A stretch of DNA of 64,000 bases from Malurus cyaneus samueli (taxonomy: Eukaryota > Chordata > Aves > Passeriformes > Maluridae). Each line of letters begins with the position of its first letter. The first letter of the stretch is position 1. Made by a program: the position numbers and the translations under genes. A model generated the notes under the pieces. It saw only the letters and a program-made list of their open reading frames with translations, searched no databases and had not been told where the DNA came from. This document shows, piece by piece, positions 1-12,589 of the stretch. Location of the stretch: contig CM019216.1 of NCBI GenBank assembly GCA_009741485.1, positions 39,592,987 to 39,656,986 of the forward strand, read 5' to 3'.

Positions 1-1
1 G

Positions 2-8
2 NNANTNN
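2..8. other. Ambiguous bases at window start
   Basis: Positions 2, 3, 5, 7 and 8 are n. They suggest a low-quality read end or a contig or gap edge in the source assembly just left of the window. Confidence 0.9.
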
Positions 9-1698
9 AAAAGAAAATCCGTATCGTATTTCCTAGCCACCACAGCATTACTTCTTCAAAGTTTATTCAAACCCCAACATTAGTTCCATGATTGAAAAAC
101 ACTAGTGCTCAATAAATACATAAATAAATAAATAAAGCAGAGCTCAGAAGAAAATGTTAGGAGGAGACTCTCCCTCTCTGGGAGTGGTGATAGGAAAGTC
201 ACTGGTCCATAAAAATTCCACAGCTGAAGAGCACAGAACCTCTCCAAATTCCAATGCTCAACATCCTCCTGCAGTGGAAGAACCTACATTACAAGAATAA
301 AGTAGTTATAACTATAACCTTCTCAGTTTGTTTCTTTATCCAAAATATTCTCTTCTTGCACAGGATTCCCCTCAGATGTAGGATTTATCCCTTGGAGACT
401 GGGAGGTGGAAACTGCATCAGCTATGAAGAGATTACTTAGGTATGGGAAAAGCACAAGGAATTTTAGATGGCACCTCTGTGATCAAGGGCTAAGATTTTT
501 GAACCAAAATAAAATAAAAATGGAACATGCAGCTCCCAGACCTTATGTTCTGAATCCAGTCAACATTTCTATTGCATGGTCAAAAAGCATCAGCAGAAGT
601 GTTTTGTTTGGCTAATTGTTTGTTTAAAACAGAATCACTGATAACAGTGATTTCGGATTATTGTTAATACTTCTACTCTGCTGCCAATATTTTGCTCTGA
701 GCAGTTTTACAGAAGACCCTAATTTCTAAAAAAAAAAAAGAAAAAAAATTAGTGTTTTGATGGGAACCATGACTGAGGAGCTACACTGGAAACTGTAGGC
801 ATGCCAGAAACAAAACCACTGTGGATCAGTAATTTACTTTACATTACCAATACCATGCAAGGTCACATGTTGCAATAATTTGACACAACATTATAGCAAT
901 TTCACAAAATGTATGTTCAGTTTTTAATTGACTTCTTATATTCTCAGTCTGCCCACACTACCGCTCAGAGCATTGCTGTAAAGCATCTATTCATGACAAG
1001 ATGTGCCAAAATAATTTGGAAAGAACTCTACCACCTAGCACACCACTCAGTCACAGATACAGGGTCATCACACACAAAAACAAAATCCTGAGAAAACTCT
1101 ACTGCATTTGTACCTGTTCATTTTCAGAATGGGATTGCCTTCCAAAACTACTGTGTGGAAAATTCCTGCTTATTCCATCAGTTCTGGACAATGAGAACTT
1201 TTACTGTGCTACAGCATCTCCCAGGCTGGAGAGAGCCTCCCTCCTTCTCTGTGCTAGCCCAGATCACAGCCTTATCAACACAACACTCTCCTTAGCTACA
1301 CAAGGTGTGCAGGCAAAACCAAACCCTCTGCAAATACTGACAAAACCTGTTCCAAAATGGGAATGGTTTCTCAGGGATATAGCAAAGAGCATACATGTTT
1401 GCTGACAGTGAACTGTAGGCAAAAAGAAAGGATGCAGCTCTTCTCAAATAAGAAATTATTCTAATATTTGGGAGCTAAAAATTGTTGGCAACTGTAAATA
1501 GAGCAGAGACAATAACAGGTATGGATCTAAGAATTGTAAAATCTCCAATTTTGACGGGTATTTAGTGCTATATGAGGCCTTTCACGTTTTTCTTTATAGT
1601 TCCTACATTTCTAAAATTTAAACTATTGTGGGCTTCAGAACAGTCATTGTAATGAAGCCATTCATCTACTGCAAGTGAGATTGGGAGGTGGAAAAATG

Positions 1699-1790
1699 CC
1701 CCAAAACAAAAAAACCCAAACAAACCACACAAAAAAAACCCAACCAAAAAACCCAACAAAAACCCCCAACAACTAAAACCAAAAAAACCA
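1699..1790. repeat. A/C-only low-complexity tract
   Basis: Positions 1,699-1,773 contain only A and C, and a single T interrupts the run up to about 1,790. The composition is imperfect runs of AAAAC and CCAAA with no fixed period, continuing into AACAATAAC-like sequence to about 1,815. On the minus strand it is a pure T/G tract. It is simple sequence; the open frames across it are artefacts of the composition. Confidence 0.85.
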
Positions 1791-4700
1791 TAACAATAAC
1801 AACAACAAAAACCAGCTGTGATACCAACTGAGCCATCCTCCATAGTAGCACAACATCACCATTTGTAAGCACCTGGAGAGGACGCCATCCGTTCACTGAG
1901 GTGCTTTGGCTTTCAGCTTTGGTTGATGTCCTGCTTCAACTGCCCTGGCTGTGGTGAGAAGTCTTTGCTTCAAGTTCATCTGACAGCGGTGATCAAACAA
2001 GCAGGAAACCGTGTTTAGAGCAGGTGTCTTGGCTTATAAATCTGAAGAACTGCATCTTCCCCAGCAAATGCTGAGTGCTTCTCCAACCCCTGCCCATGGA
2101 GAAGAAGGAGCACCGTGCCCAGCACAGTCCCTCCCGTGGGACTGCCACACTCAGAATGCCACACATTGCCTTCTCTAGGCTGCCAAAACCCGAGCTTCAT
2201 GCAAGATGAGCCCTCCCAGCTCGGGGAGGAGATGTGCCCTGCCAGCACAGGCTGAGTTACTGAGATGCTTCAGTGTGTCTTGCCCCACCACACATCCCAC
2301 CTTCTCCAGCAGGAGCAGATGAAGTGATGCGAAAAATCAGCCCAGGCTAGAGATGTGAGCAATATACAGTGGCATGAACTTCTTTAAAATAAACAGCGGT
2401 GCTGAAAGGACTAAGTACTCATCAGAAAGTGTTAAAATCAGTGAGTTTGATGGAGCTTCAAAACAGAAAATGGATCATTTCACTTCCACCAAATAAATGC
2501 CCGCTGGTAACTTAGAACTTCATATAAGCAGTACACTAAACCAGTCAAAACAGAAAGAATTTAAATTGTGTAAACCCCCCACACATTGCAGGGTTATCAA
2601 TTAGGTACATTTTTAATTTGCTCGAGAACTGTGTACCCCATTTTTGTCACTAATGACTCAAATTCAACTTTGAGAAGCTTTGAGTGTTAGTTACTGTGTC
2701 TGGATCACAATAATTCCTGCAAAAAAAAAGAAACCCTAAAAGCCCTGAGGCCACCAGCAGTTCTCTCTTTGGTCTTTTTAATTAAGTCAAAAGTAAAGCT
2801 ATTCAGAGTTTGAATAGCCCATTCTTCAGTTGCCTTATCCCAAGTACTCTGAAAGAAAGCCCTCAGCACTTTCACACTGTACATGTTGACAGGTTATACA
2901 GCTGGACATGCCAGGCTGTATCCAGCCTGGGTGAATTATTTGCTACAGGTTTGGAAGCAAAAGGAGAGATTTTCCTTTACAGCATATACATTTTATTGCA
3001 TGAAATGAGATTATGCTGGATTTAGCAGGATTTGTCTCACTGGTTTTAGCTGCTACAGTGTCTGTGTTTATACAGGAGCTTGGGGTCCTAGCCTGGCTCA
3101 AGAGCCCAGCAACTCCATCAGGAGCAAGGCAAGGGTGGGGGAAGTCCTCCTGGCCTTGACACCCCCCACTTCCAGCACCCCCTGGGTCCAAGCACCCCCT
3201 CTAGGGTAATTTACCTCCAAGCTCTCAAAATACATCTACTCCAGCAATCATTAGATTATAAAGGGAAACTGCTCCTTAATTTTATCAGGTAGTTTTGCAT
3301 GCAATGTGAATGCAGTCAATTATGACAGCCCTTCCTTCCATTGCCCCTACATCTCTGGAATCTCCTCCGTGGTCTTTATTGACACTTACTGCTCCCAATC
3401 CCTGTTTATGTTCCACACTTTCCCCAAACTACTGTCCTTCAGCAGTGGGGTCAAATACCCACAGGGACAGAGACAACCAAACTCTAAATTGCAACACAGA
3501 AGAGCTGTGCACCTTCAGAGAGCTGTGGCTACATGCTATAGGCAAGAATGGGCAGGTAAATGAGTTATTTTCAGTGATAAACTGAAAACTTCTGGCTGAA
3601 AATATGCACACAGCAATAAGGACAGTAACTAACAACACAAGCTGGCTCACCTTAAAATTCTTGACACTATACCCTAGAGAAAGCTGTAATAATATTACTG
3701 GAAAACACAAGGTTTCCCGAAAAAAAATGCAGCCTGCAGGAAGGTGGAAGAAAAGGATTACCCAGTCTAAAAGACAACTGTATCAAGATAATCAGTTGCT
3801 ATAAAACTAGATATGTTCAGATTCCAAAGACACACAAGCATACATAGCAAAGGTAATTAGAAGGATGGATTTAAAGATTTCCTTTGCTGGGAATTAAAGA
3901 AGTCAAGATGCTGTCTGGTCCTGAAAATAAATCTATTTTATTTTTAAAATGAATTTTAAAAATGAATTGATTTACTACTATTCTATTTTTTATTCTACAG
4001 GAAGTCACACTAGATGATGGCAACAATACCTCCTGGACTTTTGTCTTAAGTTACTTAATATAAAAAATTTTTGTATACCTAGAAAGTTTTGGAGCTGGTC
4101 TTCACAGAGAAATTAAAGAAGCCTATCTCAGATACGCACTAAGACCTACATTAGACAACAGAAAACACTGACATTAATGTCCTGTAGACATTACAGATGA
4201 AGCCTTCATCTGTGTGGAGCCAGCATCCCTTCCTGTGAATGGTGTTCAAACAAAGGGATGTGTTATCAATGAGTGCTTTGCCATGGAACCAGTCTGCAAC
4301 CTGAGCAGCCAAGCCTTGGGATCCCTCTCTGGGTGAATGAAGAGGAACTGCAGGGCAGTTCTGTGTCCCTTCTGCACAATATCACAGCTTCAACGAGGAG
4401 GGCAGCAAGTGACCCACCCACACAAGGCAAAATGAGTCACTTAGGAGCATGCTCATGGGAGGAGGGAAGATGAATTTGCACCCACTCAGGTTGAGGCAGG
4501 CATCCCATGTTCCACTCATGGCTCACTGCTGTCTCACCCACCGGATCAGAGCTCTGAACAGAGGCTGTCACATGGAAGGTAAAGTGTCTCAGGCCTTAGG
4601 AAAAGTGGTCAAACCACACTCTTCCTAGTCCTTCCAATACCCCCCCAGGCTGCAATTCCCAAACTGGAACCCCCACAACGAGATCATCCATGAGACCAAT

Positions 4701-5301
4701 TGTGCTGGGAATGCTCAGAGCTGCAAAAGGAGCAGCTGAGGCATGTCCAGCCCGTGGTGCTCCACGGCCTCCAGGGCAGCTCTGAGAAACAGCCACCAGC
4801 CAAAAACCCACCCTGCTCAGGCAGAATGTAAGCTTCCATGCTCAAGATTGTTCAACCAAGCAACCCCTTCAGTCAGCTGGTGCCCAACCATGGAGATGCC
4901 CCAATGCCATCTCTACACTGAAGTCAATGGTCCACATGAATGATCCACCAAATGACACGGGGCCAGTGACTGGCTGTCCTCCTTGCCAAGCTGGGCCTGC
5001 CTCCCATCTCCCTGCTGCAGCCCAGGCAGAACAGCTGTCTTGCAGTGCAGCTCTTAAACCAGAGATATTTCATGGGACTTTCCACTCATTGAGGTTGTTT
5101 GGGTGCAGCTGGGAAAGCCTGGTTCTGCCTACAATTTGCTCAAATTCCTACTAATCTTTTTAAGAAGTGGAAAAAAGCTGGGCGGGGGAGAGGGCTTGAG
5201 GGAAAAAGAAAACCCCCAGTAATACAGAAAGAACAGTTTAAGCCTGATTAGGAGCACTGCATATAGTGAAGCTGGTAATATTCAGTCTTTAAATATTTAG
5301 C

Positions 5302-5359
5302 TAGTATAGCTAACTATAGTATATAGCTATATATAACTAAAATAGTATAGCTAACTATA
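5302..5359. repeat. AT-rich 17-bp direct repeat
   Basis: The 17-mer at 5,302-5,318 (core GTATAGCTAACTATA) recurs at 5,343-5,359. The spacer between the copies is made of TATAGCTATATA-like, partly self-complementary sequence. It is probably a slippage or replication by-product in an AT-rich island; no function can be assigned. Confidence 0.7.
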
Positions 5360-6252
5360 CACAACTTAGAGTACTTCAACTATTCCTCATTTATCACTGT
5401 AAAATATACAGTACAACCTTCGGTGGCCGTAAAGATGGCTGTGAAGATGCTGCCTATTTGATCATCTAGACCCTGTCTGAAACGAAAAATTACAGATTTC
5501 TTTCAATTTGAATCAGAATTGATGAACCATAAGTACATGTGGTATTCTTAGCAAAACTAAGAAGTATAATCCCCTCTCTCCTTTTTTTTAAGGTCTTTTG
5601 CTCCTAAGAAACACGAATAAAGAATGGCAGTCAGACATTTTTTAAACTAACTATACATTGCCAGCATTTGGATAAATTTGAGCAAGGCTCTTGTGCATTA
5701 GCCAAAAAACAATCCGGGAATCTATTTTATTATGTTTTAGAAAAAGCTTGAGGGGAAGTACAAGTTCAAGCTCCTCTCCAGTTCAACTTTTAAATTAATA
5801 GCAGAGAAAGCAGCCACAATACACATTTTACAAGTGCTTTAAAACTGGGTTAATGAACTACAGCTGAACTCTGCAGAATTCCGCTTAAATGAGTTTGTAT
5901 GATGCAGCAGTGCCTTTCACTGGGAATGTATTCCCATGAAACCAACCACCTGACATTAACTTAATTTCCAAAAAAAAAGCGGCTTGGTTCACCACACCAT
6001 ACCTGCACGTACAAAGTAGTGCCAGGAGCCATGTATCCAACACATAAACACAGGCTCTCCATCATCATCTACAGACACTGACCAGAGCTCTTTTTTTGCA
6101 GAGTAGGGGAACACACTAACATGATAAAATAAAATCTCCTCTCTGAAGAACCCACACACTTAATAAAAAAATCGAACGTAGCGTTAGCTAACAAGCCTTT
6201 TCTTGAATCTCTAATAAACTTCCTGTTCTCAGCTTTCATCGTAAAAGCTTTA

Positions 6253-6306
6253 CCTGACACAAACTTTGCCTTCACAGATAACTGTGAAGGCAAAGTTTGT
6301 GTCAGG
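6253..6306. repeat. Perfect 25-bp inverted repeat, 4-nt loop
   Basis: The left arm at 6,253-6,277 starts CCTGACACAAACTTTG. It is the exact reverse complement of the right arm at 6,282-6,306, with only ATAA (6,278-6,281) between. The flanking bases do not pair, so the palindrome ends sharply. The arms are mixed-composition rather than simple sequence. The short loop and perfect stem are unlike a typical microRNA precursor and fit better a recent fold-back from replication template switching. A cloning or assembly artefact is also possible. Confidence 0.9.
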
Positions 6307-7554
6307 AACCACAACTAAACCACAGTTAGCAATTTCTTCTGTTTCAATATCTATGCTCCTCACAAGAGGACTTGCAGTGCACTTACCATTTTGCAGAAAA
6401 GGCATTTCTTTAAAACTTGACATATTAAGCTACTTTATTATTTGGCACCACACAGAACTTTGTGGAAAGCCTGACCAGCACCAGTTCTGCAGAAGTGGAA
6501 ACTATCTTTCGTTTTGCTGTGGTCAATGAAGTCATTTAAACATGTATGTATACAACCATATTCCCATTAAGGAGCAAAGCAGCAAGAAGCCCCAGTTCTG
6601 GAACCTAGGTATCCATCAATTACATCTGTGTAACACTATCAGCCGGTCCGTGGTGCAACATTACAAGAGATCCGCTATATAAAATGTTTGCCCATATAGT
6701 GATTGACAGCCTAAATGCACACCAAGATTTACAGAACAGATGAAGAAAATGTGATAAAATAATAGAGTTTGGAAGGACGTGTTTAGCAAAAAAATTATAG
6801 AGTTTGGGGAAAAGAAGTGCTTTGTGTCGCTTGTTCTATCTTGGGAAAAGAGCAACTGCAAATGCAATTTCTGGGTTCATCTACTCTTACCATTTGTTGA
6901 TGGAGAGAGGGAAGAATCAAATAACGCCAGCCTACGAGGCAAACCCCCAGCCTGAGGGAAGAAATTCCCGGATCCCGAGGTGATTTTGTGACAGTAGCAT
7001 ACTCCCGGAGCCAGCTCTTCTGTCAGTGAGCGGCAGCAGCTGCACCCGGGCAGAACCAGAAACCCCGATGCCGTAAGGGATAAACCCCAACCCGAAACAC
7101 AACGAAGAGTCTCAGCTCAGACAGAGCCCTGGCGAGGGGAAAGGGGAAGGGCTGGGCAGCGTGTCGCGCTGCTCTATGAAGGGGACGCGGCAGAGCTGTC
7201 TAACTTCCAGGCAGGGCTGAGTCGGGAGCTCCGGTTACCCCGGCTGGGCGCGCAGGGGAGGAGCGCTCCCCTCCCGGGGCAGTGACCCCCTGTCACCCCG
7301 CTCAGGACGCCGCCGAGTGCTCGGGGCGGGCAGCCCTCCCTGGACGGCCGCTCCCCGCCGCCGCCCCAGCCCCGGCGCGGGTGTCCCGGAGCGCGGCGGT
7401 ACCGGAGATATCCCCGGCGTCTCTCCCCCGGCCCCGGGCAGAGCGGGCGCGCTCCGAGGCTGCCGGCTGGACAGCGCCGGCGGGGGGCGGCGGAGGCAGC
7501 GCCGGGGCTTCACCCGCCCGGCTCGTTCGGCTCGGCCCCGCCCCTGCCGCGCCC

Positions 7555-7562
7555 CTTACCTG
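7555..7562 (-). other. Consensus 5' splice site of putative exon 1
   Basis: Read on the minus strand this is CAG|GTAAGG, close to the ideal vertebrate donor, with the last exon base at 7,560 and the intron starting at 7,559. It lies in the CpG island about 90 bp downstream, on the same strand, of a TATA/CArG-like box. If transcription starts near 7,620, exon 1 would be roughly 60 nt and non-coding. The start site is inferred. Confidence 0.5.
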
Positions 7563-7650
7563 CCCGGCGCCCCGGGAAAGTTTCCCGGCCGCCCGGACGG
7601 ACGGACTCGGGCTGCCGTCGCCGCCGGCGGGCACGGAGCCGCGGCTGTGA

Positions 7651-7659
7651 CTAAATAGG
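7651..7659 (-). promoter_or_regulatory. TATA/CArG-like box
   Basis: On the minus strand the sequence reads CCTATTTAG followed by T. This is an A/T core inside otherwise GC-rich DNA. It resembles a weak TATA element (TATTTA) and is one mismatch from the SRF-binding CArG consensus CC(A/T)6GG. It sits upstream of the minus-strand donor at 7,560. SRF control would suit a muscle gene such as POPDC3, but this is only a motif match. Confidence 0.3.
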
Positions 7660-7990
7660 CAGAGAGCCGCGGGAGCTGCGGGCGGCGCCAGCACCGAGCG
7701 GCCGCAGCGCGCAGGCGCCTCCGCGGGCCCGGGCTGAGGGCGCGGGGAGCCCCGGGGGAGCCGCGGGGAGGGGCCGGGGCAGCCGAGGGCGGGAGCTGCG
7801 CCCGTCCCTCAGGGCCCCTCCTGCGGCGGCGGCCGCGCTCCCCGGCGGATCTCCCGCACCAGAGGGGCCCGGGGGAGGCGCTGCCGCCGGCGTGGGGAGC
7901 CCTCGGGGAGGGCAAGCCCCGAACTCGGGCACCCTAAAACCCGCTGCGGGCCCAGCCCGGGTGCCGCGCTGGGACGGGCACGCAAAACCT

Positions 7991-10900
7991 GCCGCTCCTG
8001 AGACAGGCGGGGAACGGTGTCTCCTTCGGCACGACTGTCTGGGGTTAAACTCTCTGTAGCTGCTGGTTTGGAATAAATGAAATTACAATCCTCTTTTCTT
8101 TCATCTACTCACCCCAGCAACACGTTTGTTCCGAAGGGAGATGCACGCCCTCAGGGCCGCCTTCATCACAAAACTGGGCACCATTCATCCCCGGTTTTCA
8201 GTGACTTCGTTTCGGAAGAAGCAAATGCCTCCCCAAGAACACAGAGGTGTCAGTGCATGAGTCTTTCAGTGTACTAGCCACGCATTTGTTCTGGGCATCG
8301 CTTTGTAACCCGGGGAGAGAGAATTTATTGACGGAGGAGGAGGAGGCACATTTACAAGTTGTTAAGATAGAAAAAAAAATCACAGCATATTAAATGTGCA
8401 ACTCCTGTTACTACAGAAGCTATTTGTCAGTAACTGGAATATAAGTAATGTGTTTTAAGTAGTAAGTGTGGAGAAGCTTGTGTGCGTGCCGGTGGCCGGC
8501 TCTGAGGTCCCACGGCAGGCTGACACGCTCTTTGTACATCAGGGGATTCAGGGCAGGGCACTGACGGGACCTTCTCCAGAAGTTAAAGGACAGAGCAACC
8601 TGTCCTGCTCTAGGTAGAGGGCTCAACACTTCTGTGAACCTTTTTTCCCGCGGGGGTTCTTTATTTTCAAAGATTTTTTTTAGTTTCATGTTTGCCAGGG
8701 AAGAAGATGCATACATTTTTGGAATAATTGATTCTCTTAGAACCTGAGAAAACAGCTAGCCAGAGCACTTTGAGGCATCCTGAGTTACCTATATTCAAAT
8801 CTTCATTATCTGATTGCAGTATTTGTTTTAATATTTATTGTTTTTGAGGGCAAAAGAAGTATTTTTATATTTCTATTATAGTATGTATTAAGATTCTTGT
8901 AATTAACAAAACATTTAAAGGAGTTTCCAGTGTAGCTCCAATACTAGCCTTTCAGGCATGCTTTGCATATGCTGTTTCACAACTAGTTTAATTCTAGCAG
9001 TATAACTTGAGAGACTTCGATGCTGGCAAAACTAAGGCAATACTGATTCATTTTTCTCCCCTTTTTTTTCTTTATACTTGTGTGGAGTTGAAAGCACTTA
9101 TTCAGATTTATCCCTAGTTGCATTAGGCAAAAATTTGCCCATTCCATTTACTCTTCACTGGAACGATAACCAAGGGATGGGAAAATACACAATAAAAGAA
9201 GAATCCAAAGTGTTTTATTTCATCTATGTAACTGAAATTCCATTATTTCAAAAAACCACTGTCATATTCATTAAGACATGTTCCTCCTAATCATCAAAAA
9301 GGAAGCTTCTGACTTTTTGTAAAGAGCTCTCTGCTCACACCTGCTGTTGGATTTATGGGAGTACCTTAGATGCACCTATACCTGGACATGATTCATCCTA
9401 GGAGAAGCCTGAAAGCTCTATAAAACATACAGATAGCCTTGCTGCTGGCTCCTCCACTGCCCTGTGTCTAGATGCTTCTTGTAATGTTGCTGCAGCCAAG
9501 GCAGGGTTACTGGAGAAGGCGTCCAAAAGTGCCCCCTTAGAGCTGGCACCAGACCTTCCCTTGGGTGTGCCAACCACTTCCCCCAGAGAGAGGAAAAAGA
9601 AAGCTCAGTGTACGATTTCACTGTCCAGAAAACAGCCCTATCTATTTCTTCAGCATCTGCTTAGGGAGGGACTGACTTATAGCATCAGATGGCTGCCTCC
9701 TGCATTATCTCTGAACTAAAGTAATGGTGTTCCCTACATCATGCTGTCCTCTAAGAGGAGAAGTTATCAATAACTGCTTAATGGGAAGATTTTTAATATT
9801 TCCTTAGACTTTTAAAATGTTTAATACATGTCTACTGCATTTTCCTTTTCCTGCATTGTCCTTGGTCAATAAAAATAAGTTATGAAGCAGGGGGACATGG
9901 TAGCAGGTGGCAAGATGAATTACCTCTTTAAGAAGCGATGTTCTTTTCCACTATGGATGCAATGTTCTTTCCAGGTAGTCGTAAGAGGGCTCTTCTGTAA
10001 GAGCTTTCAGTAATTTTGGAAAGAGAATTAAACTCTTTGTGTACTTTGAAAAGGTTTTAGCAGACTTATGTATAGTTGAGTTCTAATGAAACTCATCGTC
10101 TCTTTATTTGTGAGTAATGAAGTAAACAGAATCAGGTTTGCATTTCTGTCGTAAACCAGTTTTTATTGCTAACACTTGCAAGCAAGTCTTCAACCAACTC
10201 ATGTCAGAACACAACATAATACTGTAATTCAGATCATATCCAGCCTGCAGAATTGAGCAAAATTCAAATTGTAAACCTTTTTTAAAATGTCATTCAATTA
10301 ACAGCATTGCCTGCCAGGTACAGATAAAATAGTTTTAATTTATAGCTTAAATTTAGGAAGAAGCATTTTTTTTTTTTACACTTCAGTAAAATAAAATGCT
10401 TAATAGTACACTTAAGTTTTTATCTTTCTGCATGTAAAAGCTCTCAGGTAATAAACTTGGAATTGAATATTTCCATACCCTGAGCTGCAGTTAAGGTGGA
10501 GAGCCTTAGTACTTCTTCATCCAGGTCTCCATAAGGAAGGGTGTAGGAGATATAATTCCCTGACCAAGTGGTTCCACACCTTTGAAGCAGCCTGACCACC
10601 GAGAAGATTTGTCCTTCTGGAAACTGGCGCTTCCCATCCTGAGCTCATTTCAAACACCAACATGTAGAAGAGGTGGAGTAGTATGCAGTGGAGGATTTAG
10701 CTGTAACAAAAATTCACAAATCCCAGTCAGTGGCTGCTGCTGGAGCTGTTTAAATCTACTTAGTGAGTGCTTTGCTGGGTTTAGGTTTGTAAAGAGCCCT
10801 CTGTGGTTCTGCATGTGTCCAGAGTCACTCTACTCAGAGCACTTTCCACAGACCTTGCTGGGCTGGACCACAGGTCAGCCTCAGAGCATGCTTCTCTCGC

Positions 10901-12589
10901 CCTCAAAAATTGGAGCCCTGCAAAAATTTCATCTATTGTCAAATGTAGGAACCAAACAAGGCTCTAAGATTTCTATGGGGGGAAAAATGGGGTGTGTTGA
11001 AAGTCCAGGGTCCAGAGCACTCAATGTGGGAGAGGAAAGACTTGCATATTCTCAAGATAATTTCCACTTTGCAGCTAATACAGTTTATTGCCAAGAAATC
11101 AAATCTGGAAGCTAGCACTAAAGCTGGACTGTGTGCCAAAGCCACTGTCCCATGGCATCGCTGCCTCATTCAGATACATCCCACAGACACTGAGTGTGTC
11201 CAGGTTAGGGTTAGCATGTTCAGAAGCTGGCAAACAGAGCACAGAAAGTGCTTGTATGGCAAAAAAAGGGGTTTAGATTTGAATTGTTCTAGACAATTGT
11301 GCTTGGATGGGTGTTTAACCATGAGTCTGTGGGGATGTGGCTGAATGACGGCTCTGTGAGACAAGCTGCTTCACTGGGCTGGTGTGTGTTGGCATCATTG
11401 CAGAGCTGTGGTTTAGTTCATCTCTCGAGTAAGGTGTTTGCTCAGGAGTGAAAATGTAAAGTTAAAAATACAGAGTGTAAACCTAAAAGCTGTTCAAAAC
11501 ATTATGTAACTATGGAAGATACCAACTGTGAAAGTGAAAAGGTTGTATTATAGTCAGGCAAATAAAGCAGGTACTTTCCATCTTTAAACAAATGTTTAAA
11601 GATTTCAGGAATGGAGATTATTTCTGTTAGCAGTATCTGATACTCTCTCTTGCTGAAGTTCTGAGCTGTCATCAGCCTCCTACTAGATGTTGCTGGAAAA
11701 AAGAAGGAAACCTTTAATTCCCATCCTAAGCTTGTATGTCAAATATTTTAGTAGTTACATAAAGCTTTCAGTAGTTGTTGGATTTACACTTCTTATTTTT
11801 AACTCTACACTCTCACTGCTCATTTTACTTTTCCACCTTCTTCCTGCTCACCCTTCGTCTATTCCCAGAAGCCTTCTGCCTCAGTCCTTACCAATCAAGC
11901 TTCTTTCACAAGCTTTGTCATTAACAATAGATAAAGATCTTTTAAATAAATTATTATCTTTACTTAGAAAGATCCAGATGACCAGATGTGCTAATGCAAG
12001 AGATCTGTTTGCCTGGGGGAGCCTGTGTTCTTGTTAAAACCAAGTCTGGGCTAGCTCAGAGTTGCACCAATTTCAGTTGACACACACACAATGTCATTTA
12101 GCTCTTTTTTCAGCCACTGTAACACTGCGTTATGAAGATGCATCTATAAAAATGTGTTACTTTAATTGCAGGTGGAAACTCTGGGTCAGACGTAAGTCAC
12201 TGAGCCCTAGCAGTGAACAGAACCAAGCTGAGCCCTAGTGGGGAGGCTTGTCATGAAAGCTTATGAAGTATAAGAAAAGCTACTCCAATATTTATCAAAA
12301 AAAGTCTCCTCTTTAAATCAGGCCCTTTATCTTGAAGTATTCAAAGAGAGAAATATCACCTAGCATACCAAGCTCTATGTAGGTACAGAGAGTGGCACGG
12401 CACAGGGAGAATTCTGCCCGTACTCTGTATCCATTGAAGTGCAGCTGGAGTATGGAAAAATCATTGCAAATATCTGTTCTTGCATGTGGCTGCACTAGTA
12501 TAGTTCTAGGCTTATCTGCCAAGGGGCTATCAGTGACACTGAGATATGAGGCTGAATTCCACCACCCATTACATATTTCTGATCTGAAT
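7991..12589. other. Intergenic DNA, no gene seen
   Basis: Sequence returns to AT-rich composition right of the CpG island. The longest open frame (10,582-11,115, plus, 177 codons) has no recognisable domain, no periodic composition and no splice context, so I do not call it. No clear repeat was recognised. Confidence 0.5.

Larger units (their letters stand above)
1..6989 (-). other. Non-coding stretch, probably POPDC3 intron 1
   Basis: I find no coding exon, RNA gene or recognisable transposon here. All open frames are short, lack known motifs and show no splice-bounded conserved block. If the CpG island at 7-8 kb is the POPDC3 promoter firing to the left, this is the first part of its intron 1. 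That is an inference from conserved gene order (BVES, POPDC3, PREP), not something seen in the sequence. The stretch holds an A/C-only tract, an AT-rich direct repeat and a perfect hairpin, listed separately. Confidence 0.35.
6990..7990. promoter_or_regulatory. POPDC3: CpG island promoter, probably of POPDC3
   Basis: Composition changes abruptly from AT-rich to very GC- and CpG-rich, densest at about 7,200-7,950, with several GGGCGG/CCGCCC-type GC boxes. This is the only CpG island in the window and should mark a promoter. A consensus 5' splice site on the minus strand (exon end 7,560) argues for a leftward transcript with a short first exon. In amniotes POPDC3, a Popeye-domain cAMP-binding membrane protein of muscle and heart, follows PREP in the same orientation and has a non-coding first exon, so it is the best candidate. 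No POPDC3 protein sequence is visible, so the gene name is inferred. A divergent non-coding transcript to the right is possible. Confidence 0.55.

Noticed and set aside
6253..6306. MicroRNA precursor
   Set aside because: Stem is perfect and the loop is only 4 nt, with no pairing beyond it; typical precursors have longer loops and bulges.
7235..7932. Several Pro/Ala/Arg/Gly-rich open frames on both strands
   Set aside because: They result from the extreme GC content of the CpG island, where stop codons are rare.
10582..11115. 177-codon open frame, plus strand
   Set aside because: Cysteine- and serine-rich mixture with no recognisable domain, no splice-site context, and overlapping open frames on both strands at its 3' end. 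Chance ORF.
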